Below, piece by piece: positions 6,099 to 10,278 of a stretch of 10,278 nucleotides of DNA. A program made the position numbers and the translations under genes. The notes beneath the pieces were generated by a model that saw only the letters and a program-made list of their open reading frames with translations, was not told the DNA's origin and searched no databases. How positions within the stretch are numbered: the first letter of the stretch is position 1; each line of letters begins with the position of its first letter. Source of the stretch: Thermodesulfovibrionales bacterium (GTDB lineage: Bacteria; Nitrospirota; Thermodesulfovibrionia; Thermodesulfovibrionales; SM23-35); contig JAGVMY010000160.1 in NCBI GenBank assembly GCA_020053565.1, positions 1 through 10,278 on the forward strand, written 5' to 3'.

Positions 6099-8753
6099 TT
6101 AATGCGCCTCTGCCCAGTTCTTCCCGTAATTGATGTCCACACTCACAGGTACAGAAAGCGGGATAACTCCCTCCATCTCCTTTTTTACAATATCTTTTAC
6201 TATTTCGAGCTCATTTGCTGGAATCTCAAATAAAAGTTCATCATGGACCTGCAGGATCATCTTTGTGTGTAATCCTCTCTCTTTAAACCTCTTCGAGATA
6301 GTTATCATCGCAATCTTGATAATATCTGCTGCCGTACCCTGTATGGGTGAATTTATTGCAAGTCTTTCACCCTGCAGCCGTATTGTTGCGTTCTGGCTTT
6401 TGAGCTCCGGAATCGCACGTCTTCTCCCGAAGAGTGTAGCCACGTAACCCTTATTTCTTGCCTCGTCAAGGATTCTTTCTACATACTTTTTCACACCGGG
6501 ATGCCTCTGAAAATACTGCTCTATATATTTTTTTGCTTCATCTCTCGTGATGCTCAGTGCTTCTGATAACCCGAATGGTGATATGCCGTAAATAACGCCG
6601 AAGTTCACTGTCTTTGCAATCCTCCTTATATCAGTGTTAATCTTATCGATAGGGACACCAAAGATTTCAGATGCTGTCCGTGAATGAATGTCAATGCCAT
6701 TTCTAAAGGCATTGATGAGACCTTCGTCATCACTCAGGTGTGCGAGGATTCTCAATTCAATCTGTGAATAATCTGCTGAAAGCAGAAGACAACCTTCTTC
6801 TGCAATAAATGCCTCTCGTATACGTCTTCCCCATTCTCCCCTGATAGGGATGTTTTGCAAGTTAGGGTCACTGCTGCTCAGTCTTCCTGTGGAGGTTGCT
6901 GTCTGATTGAATGAAGTATGGATGCGTCCTGTCTCTGGATTGACAAGTACCGGAAGTACATCAATATATGTCGTCTTCAGTTTGCTCAGACTCCTGTAGT
7001 TGAGTATCTCCCGTGGAAGTTCATGGGATGCTGCAAGCTCTTCAAGCACACCCATTTCTGTAGAAAAACCGGTTTTTGTCTTTTTTCGTGGTTGAAATCC
7101 AAGGCTATGGAATAAAACTCTGCTCAGTTGTTTCGGTGAATTGATATTGAATTCTTCTCCTGCGAGAAAATAAATCCTCTTCTGAATGCTGTCAAGTTCT
7201 TTTTCAAGTTCTTTTGAGATATCATTCATTTTTCCCGCATCTATCTTTAATCCAGTCTCTTCCATATCTGCAAGCACATGGATAAGCGGCATCTCGATGT
7301 CAAAATAAATCTTCTCAAGATTGTCTTCCTTTAACTGGCTGAACAAAATTTCTTTTAATTCAAAACTGAGGCCTGCATTCTCTGCAGCATATGGAGATGC
7401 TTCTTCTATGGGAATCTTTGCGAATGAATCTTCCTTGCCGAGTATCTCTTTTAAGGTCTTTTTCCTTTTTGATAAATAGTCAACTGCGACTTCCTCAAGT
7501 CTGTGATTTGGTTTATTCGGATTAATGAGATAAGATGCGATCATTGTGTCGAAGATGGTTCCTTCAATAGAAAGCCCCTCTTTTCGGAGCATGATTATGT
7601 CGTACTTGATAGTGTGTCCTATCTTTGATACTTTTTCGTCTTTGAGAATTGATGAAAGCATTTCTAATACATCATCCTTATTTATCTGAGCAGGCACATC
7701 CGGATATGAATGGGAAACGGGGATATAAAATGCCTGCCCTTTTTCTGTACATAATGAGATTCCAACAACGCGATCAGTTATGGGATTACCACCTCCGCCA
7801 GAGGCGGATGACTCAATATGAAGAGCGAACTCATCTTTTATGAGTGTCACTATTTCTTTCAGTCTCTCAGAAGAAAAAATTATTTCGTAGTTTCTCTCAC
7901 TGGATATCTCTGACGGGATGAGTTTCATAAGACTCCCGAATTCAAATTCTCTGAACAGTGAAAGGAGAACAGGCCAATCAGGCTCTCTTAACCTGAATTC
8001 TTCCACATCAATAGTGAGAGGTACAGATGTATCAATGGTTGCAAGTCTCTGACTCAGCCTGATTATATCGGCATTTTCAGCGATAAGCTTCTTCAGCTTT
8101 TCTTTCTTTATCAGTTCTGTATTCCCAATCAACTCTTCGAGACTTCCGACACCTGAAAGAAGCTCCTTCGCGGTCTTCTCACCTATACCTTTTACCCCGG
8201 GTATGTTGTCAACCGCATCTCCTGCGAGGGCCATGAATTCGGTAATCCTTTCAGGCTCAACACCAAATCTTTCTGTCACATATTCTTCATCAAGGATTCT
8301 GTCTTTCATCGGGTCATATATCTTGACGCCTTTCCCGACAAGCTGGAGCATATCTTTATCTGAAGTAACGATAAATACATCCTTCCCTTCAGATACCGCA
8401 GCCTTTGCCACAGTGCCGATAATATCATCTGCCTCATAACCGGGCATCTCGAATATCGTTATATTAAAGGCAGAAATCATTTTTCTTATCAGGGGCATCT
8501 GCTCCACGAGACCCTGAGGTGTTTCAGGCCGGTGTGCTTTATACTCTTCAAAGATTATGTGTCTCTTCGTGGGAACAGGTGAATCAAAAGATACTACAAT
8601 GCCATCAGGTTTCTTTTCACGAATGATTTTAAGGAGTATGTTTGTGAAACCATAGACAGCATTAGTCGGAAGTCCTTTTGATGTGGCAAGACTTTTTATT
8701 GCATAGTACGCTCGATAGGCGTACGAGTTTCCATCAATGAGATAAATGTTCAT
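6099..8753 (-). CDS. polA: DNA polymerase I
   Basis: This full-length family A polymerase of 884 residues fills gaps and removes RNA primers. The 5'-nuclease domain (1 to about 290) shows the DGNSYAYRAY start (D7), YEADD (106-110), TSDKD (130-134) and the helix-hairpin-helix GDAVDNIPGVKGIG (178-191). The polymerase domain (about 500-884) has motif A DYSQIELR (661-668), motif B with K714, F718 and Y722 in KTVNFGVIYG, and motif C QVHDE (835-839). The middle 3'-5' exonuclease domain is degenerate. Motif I reads ALHIES instead of FDTET (H312 for D355 of E. coli). Motif III reads YAAEN (N459 for D501). E314 and D385 (in KYD) remain. Proofreading is therefore probably lost or weak. A palindrome lies in the frame at 7794-7808. 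The ATG at 8753 gives the conserved N-terminus but lacks a good Shine-Dalgarno. Confidence 0.98.
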   Translation of the reverse strand: MNIYLIDGNSYAYRAYYAIKSLATSKGLPTNAVYGFTNILLKIIREKKPDGIVVSFDSPVPTKRHIIFEEYKAHRPETPQGLVEQMPLIRKMISAFNITIFEMPGYEADDIIGTVAKAAVSEGKDVFIVTSDKDMLQLVGKGVKIYDPMKDRILDEEYVTERFGVEPERITEFMALAGDAVDNIPGVKGIGEKTAKELLSGVGSLEELIGNTELIKKEKLKKLIAENADIIRLSQRLATIDTSVPLTIDVEEFRLREPDWPVLLSLFREFEFGSLMKLIPSEISSERNYEIIFSSERLKEIVTLIKDEFALHIESSASGGGGNPITDRVVGISLCTEKGQAFYIPVSHSYPDVPAQINKDDVLEMLSSILKDEKVSKIGHTIKYDIIMLRKEGLSIEGTIFDTMIASYLINPNKPNHRLEEVAVDYLSKRKKTLKEILGKEDSFAKIPIEEASPYAAENAGLSFELKEILFSQLKEDNLEKIYFDIEMPLIHVLADMEETGLKIDAGKMNDISKELEKELDSIQKRIYFLAGEEFNINSPKQLSRVLFHSLGFQPRKKTKTGFSTEMGVLEELAASHELPREILNYRSLSKLKTTYIDVLPVLVNPETGRIHTSFNQTATSTGRLSSSDPNLQNIPIRGEWGRRIREAFIAEEGCLLLSADYSQIELRILAHLSDDEGLINAFRNGIDIHSRTASEIFGVPIDKINTDIRRIAKTVNFGVIYGISPFGLSEALSITRDEAKKYIEQYFQRHPGVKKYVERILDEARNKGYVATLFGRRRAIPELKSQNATIRLQGERLAINSPIQGTAADIIKIAMITISKRFKERGLHTKMILQVHDELLFEIPANELEIVKDIVKKEMEGVIPLSVPVSVDINYGKNWAEAH
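7794..7808. repeat. GC-rich palindrome TCCGCC-AGA-GGCGGA inside polA
   Basis: A perfect 6-bp inverted repeat with a 3-base loop encodes residues 316-320 (SASGG) of Pol I, directly followed by two more Gly. It sits in the loop just after exonuclease motif I. By eye, this loop is about four residues longer than in E. coli Pol I. The base composition is much richer in GC than the flanking gene. It looks like a short palindromic repeat that inserted without breaking the frame, although a Gly-rich loop arising by chance is also possible. Confidence 0.5.
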
Positions 8754-8758
8754 GAAAG

Positions 8759-8764
8759 ATTATA
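8759..8764 (-). promoter_or_regulatory. Candidate -10 box of polA, possibly leaderless transcript
   Basis: A perfect TATAAT on the minus strand ends 5 nt before the polA ATG, so transcription could start at or next to the A of the start codon. No recognisable -35 lies 16-19 bp upstream; the best is a T-rich stretch. The only Shine-Dalgarno-like string is AGGG, 11 nt before the ATG and overlapping this box. Confidence 0.4.
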
Positions 8765-8822
8765 CCCTATAAAACACATGAAAAAGAATCAGTCTGTGAG
8801 CACGAAGTTGACCTGGCAGTAG

Positions 8823-9041
8823 TTATAGTAATTTCAGAAATTCTTCCACATCTAATTTAGCCTGACGGAGAATAGACTTTAGAGTGCATGGATTTAAATC
8901 GCCAGGATGGACAGGGATTGTTACTAAAAGATTGCCTCGCTTCATCTGAAGGTGGCTCCCTCTTTGTCTCACCTTATAGAATCCGATATTCTCCAGAATC
9001 CTGATAACTTCGTGGGGTTTTACAGAGGGAAGTTTAGGCAT
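8823..9041 (-). CDS. hicA: HicA-family toxin (mRNA interferase)
   Basis: This small basic protein of 72 residues is the usual length of HicA/YcfA toxins. It has the double-stranded-RNA-binding-like fold pattern: an N-terminal helix (EVIRILENIGFYKV), then RQRGSHLQM with the catalytic-type His30 in the GSH motif. A beta strand (LLVTIPVHPGDL) and a C-terminal helix (TLKSILRQAKLDVEEFLKLL) follow. Proteins of this family cut mRNA and stop growth when not held by HicB. The start ATG at 9041 lies inside the 3' end of hicB (8-nt overlap, with the hicB TAA embedded in ATGCCTAA). Translation is therefore probably coupled to the antitoxin; no separate ribosome binding site is visible. The gene is intact and ends 69 bases before polA. 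Confidence 0.9.
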   Translation of the reverse strand: MPKLPSVKPHEVIRILENIGFYKVRQRGSHLQMKRGNLLVTIPVHPGDLNPCTLKSILRQAKLDVEEFLKLL

Positions 9042-9318
9042 GAGCCGTTATTTGAAGGTCTACCCTCAGATTGAAGACTTTTATGATGGATTTAGGACAT
9101 ATCTTTCTTGGGTCCTCCTCCTGCGGAACTGGTCGGAGATAGGGGAGATTCCCTTCAATTGCGGTTTCAAGATACAATGTAACAGCCTCAAGCAGGTTTG
9201 CTGATGCAGCTTCTGGAGTATCACCTTCAGATGCTACATCAAGCTCTGGACAGAGCGATGTGTATCGTTCACCTTCTTTGAAAATTATGCCTGTAAAAAC
9301 AAACTCATTTGATTGCAT
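9034..9318 (-). CDS. hicB: HicB-family antitoxin
   Basis: This is a protein of 94 residues if translated from the ATG at 9318. It has the HicB partial RNase H-like fold: a first strand FVFTGIIFKEGERYTSLCPELDVAS, then the hallmark EGDTPEAASANLLEAVTLYLE helix. It lacks a recognisable C-terminal HTH or ribbon-helix-helix domain; the tail (IIKVFNLRVDLQITAHA) overlaps hicA. It should bind and block HicA. In-frame TTG (9357) and GTG (9333) codons upstream would add 13 or 5 residues. I chose 9318 because the family normally begins a few residues before the first strand, but no start has a good Shine-Dalgarno. The antitoxin-first order (hicBA) is the reverse of E. coli hicAB. Confidence 0.87.
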   Translation of the reverse strand: MQSNEFVFTGIIFKEGERYTSLCPELDVASEGDTPEAASANLLEAVTLYLETAIEGNLPYLRPVPQEEDPRKICPKSIIKVFNLRVDLQITAHA

Positions 9319-9361
9319 ATTTATAAATACCACATGCTGTATATAAATTTCAAACAAATAA

Positions 9362-9371
9362 TACAGCTGTA
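9362..9371. repeat. 10-bp palindrome TACAGCTGTA upstream of hicB (possible operator)
   Basis: A perfect palindrome 44 bp upstream of the hicB ATG. The half-sequence GCTGTA recurs at 9336-9341, exactly 30 bp from the copy at 9366-9371. The spacing and position would suit an autoregulatory operator, but this HicB shows no DNA-binding domain, so the role is open. Confidence 0.3.
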
Positions 9372-9470
9372 ACCCCTGCTCTTATTCTTGATCCTTGGTT
9401 CCCCCCTAAAGATTTACTGCTTCCGCAGATATTTATGAGTTTGTCAATTTTCAAGGCCTAACACCAAATT

Positions 9471-9569
9471 ATGAATCCTACAATAAAGACAATAGAAGGA
9501 AGACTTGATAAGGAAAAGAGATTAAAGAAAGAAATGGAAATTCTCAGGGAGAGATTGATAAATGAATAA
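9471..9569 (+). CDS. Tiny ORF, 32 residues, charged helical peptide (doubtful)
   Basis: The only plus-strand candidate. It reads MNPTIKTIEGRLDKEKRLKK and continues EMEILRERLINE to a TAA. It is strongly charged with heptad-like hydrophobic spacing, so a single helix is likely. An in-frame stop lies 12 bases before the ATG, and no Shine-Dalgarno stands at normal distance. It may be a remnant of a larger gene or a chance ORF. I do not recognise a family. Confidence 0.2.
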   Translation: MNPTIKTIEGRLDKEKRLKKEMEILRERLINE

Positions 9570-9654
9570 TGAAGGTTTGACCCCTACCTTTCTGATGCTT
9601 TGGATGTGTCCCTAATTACTACTCACCAGTTCTCTACTCTACCTATTTTATTAC

Positions 9655-10278
9655 CTACCTGTTCACTACCCCTGTTGTAGTATAGTCTACCTTACAGTCG
9701 TTGTCCAAAGCATCGGCGTTCACTGCCTGATTGAATGTTATCGAGTCGACAAGGTCGGTGCAGACGCCGGTGGTTGAACTGAAGCGTTCAATGATCTCGC
9801 CGGAATTAAGGAGACGGGTCGGGTCAACGGTAATCTCTGCGTTATTGCCTACGTTCCTGCAGAAGCCGTCAAGCTTGAAGTCACGCTTTGCACCGATTCC
9901 ATTCCATACCCTGAAACCGGAGCAGCCTGTACTGCGTGCAACATGATGGATTGTCAGCACAAACAACTTCTGGGCGATATTGTCGTTCGTTCCCGCAGGG
10001 TCATTATTGTCCCTCACAAAAAAGGTGAGATTAAAACTTCCCGACAAGTTGGGAGACCCGGATATAACGACGGTATTTGATTGCGTCCATGAAGCTTCGG
10101 CAAGGGCTGAACAGTCTGTAGAAAATACAATATTTGCCGTGTTGGCAGTGTTTCTGAAGCTCAGATTTGCCGGCGCGACGGCAGGGGTTCTCTGGATACA
10201 CCACCGGTAGTTCTGGTTCGTAATATTAAACGGCACGCCTCCTTCGGCAAATACCGTGGCATCGTATACCGTGGCATC
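9655..10278 (-). CDS. C-terminal part of a secreted/surface protein with Ig-like domain, start off the right edge
   Basis: The frame is open from the right edge to the TAG at 9655, giving 207 residues. A GTG at 10236 is probably not the start, because DATVYDATVFAEGG is readable before it. Residues about 40-110 resemble putative bacterial Ig/cadherin-like (He_PIG-type) domains: SNTVVISGSPNLSGSFNLTF, then VRDN, ending in a KLFVLTI strand. A distinct C-terminal region of about 95 residues follows with FRVWNG, FCRNVGN and a final DNDCKVDYTTT. There are six cysteines in all, so disulfides in the periplasm or outside the cell are plausible. It might be the tail of a pilin-like or adhesin-like protein, but the diagnostic N-terminus is missing. 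By eye the DNA is richer in GC than the rest of the window. The palindrome at 10039-10054 lies within it. Confidence 0.75.
   Translation of the reverse strand, partial: DATVYDATVFAEGGVPFNITNQNYRWCIQRTPAVAPANLSFRNTANTANIVFSTDCSALAEASWTQSNTVVISGSPNLSGSFNLTFFVRDNNDPAGTNDNIAQKLFVLTIHHVARSTGCSGFRVWNGIGAKRDFKLDGFCRNVGNNAEITVDPTRLLNSGEIIERFSSTTGVCTDLVDSITFNQAVNADALDNDCKVDYTTTGVVNR
10039..10054. repeat. Palindrome TCCCGAC-AA-GTTGGGA inside the Ig-like protein gene
   Basis: A 7-bp stem (one G-T wobble) with a 2-base loop, nearly the same as the palindrome at 6040-6056 (TCCCGAC arm identical, partner arm one base different). It encodes part of SPNLSGS in the Ig-like domain, so it may be either a frame-tolerated repeat or coincidence. 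Confidence 0.4.
10251..10278. repeat. Two copies of a 13-bp direct repeat (15-bp period) at the right edge
   Basis: ATACCGTGGCATC occurs at 10251-10263 and 10266-10278. In the minus-strand frame it gives DATVY then DATVF, a five-residue tandem repeat. It is cut by the window edge, so more copies may follow. Confidence 0.6.

Larger units (their letters stand above)
9319..9654. other. Non-coding or decayed region between the Ig-like protein gene and hicBA
   Basis: About 336 bases without a convincing gene. It contains the TACAGCTGTA palindrome, a perfect TTGACA on the minus strand (9442-9447) without a -10 at the right distance, and a 32-codon plus-strand ORF (9471-9569). It also has a GAAGGT/ACCTTT stem around GACCCCT (9571-9591) and repeated AGGTAG strings just past the stop at 9655. 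I see no tRNA, CRISPR or intact transposase. The region looks like accessory spacer sequence. Confidence 0.5.

Noticed and set aside
9442..9447. Perfect TTGACA as the hicBA promoter -35
   Set aside because: No -10-like hexamer lies 16-18 bp downstream on the minus strand (GGAAGC region), so the match alone is not enough.
1..10278. tRNA, rRNA, CRISPR array, intact insertion sequence or riboswitch
   Set aside because: I looked for cloverleaf-like stems, regularly spaced repeats and transposase motifs in all gaps and found none.

Overview
All protein genes that I can support in this window lie on the minus strand, so gene order reads from right to left. The DNA is moderately AT-rich. A MacA/HlyD-type periplasmic adaptor points to a Gram-negative (diderm) bacterium. 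A DUF4912 protein with a long lysine-rich tail, MacB/FtsX-type permeases and an 884-residue DNA polymerase I would suit a Nitrospirota (Thermodesulfovibrio-like) or deltaproteobacterial-type lineage. That placement is an inference from family knowledge, not something the sequence proves.

Right edge (9655-10278): the C-terminal part of a Cys-containing, Ig-like-fold secreted or surface protein; its start lies outside the window. Next comes about 340 bases of non-coding or decayed sequence (9319-9654). It holds a 10-bp palindrome, a perfect but orphan TTGACA on the minus strand, and a tiny 32-codon plus-strand ORF. Then a hicB-hicA toxin-antitoxin pair follows (9318-8823), antitoxin first, with an 8-nt overlap.

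Centre (8753-6099): polA, full length, with intact 5'-nuclease and polymerase motifs. Its 3'-5' exonuclease domain has lost two of its metal-binding aspartates, and a GC-rich palindrome lies inside the reading frame right next to exonuclease motif I. A TATAAT box ends 5 nt before the ATG, so the transcript may be leaderless. The gap 5851-6098 carries a TCCCGAC/GTCGGGA palindrome and a 22-bp near-direct repeat. After it comes a gene for a DUF4912 protein with about 150 residues of Lys-rich tail (5850-4957).

Left (4795-577): a tight four-gene ABC export operon in the order adaptor, ATPase, permease, permease. The junctions are TAA|ATG, a 26-nt overlap and TAG|GTG. A good extended -10 promoter and a strong Shine-Dalgarno precede the adaptor. 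The four products should form one MacAB/Lol/Dev-like efflux machine with a heterodimeric permease; no outer-membrane factor gene is in view. After 73 bases, the N-terminal two-thirds or so of a TIGR01777 (YfcH/SulA-like) NAD-binding epimerase-family gene runs off the left edge.

Most of the window is ordinary housekeeping or transport. The items most worth a second look are the degenerate proofreading site of Pol I, the two families of short palindromes (two of the three copies sit inside reading frames), and the Lys-rich DUF4912 protein.
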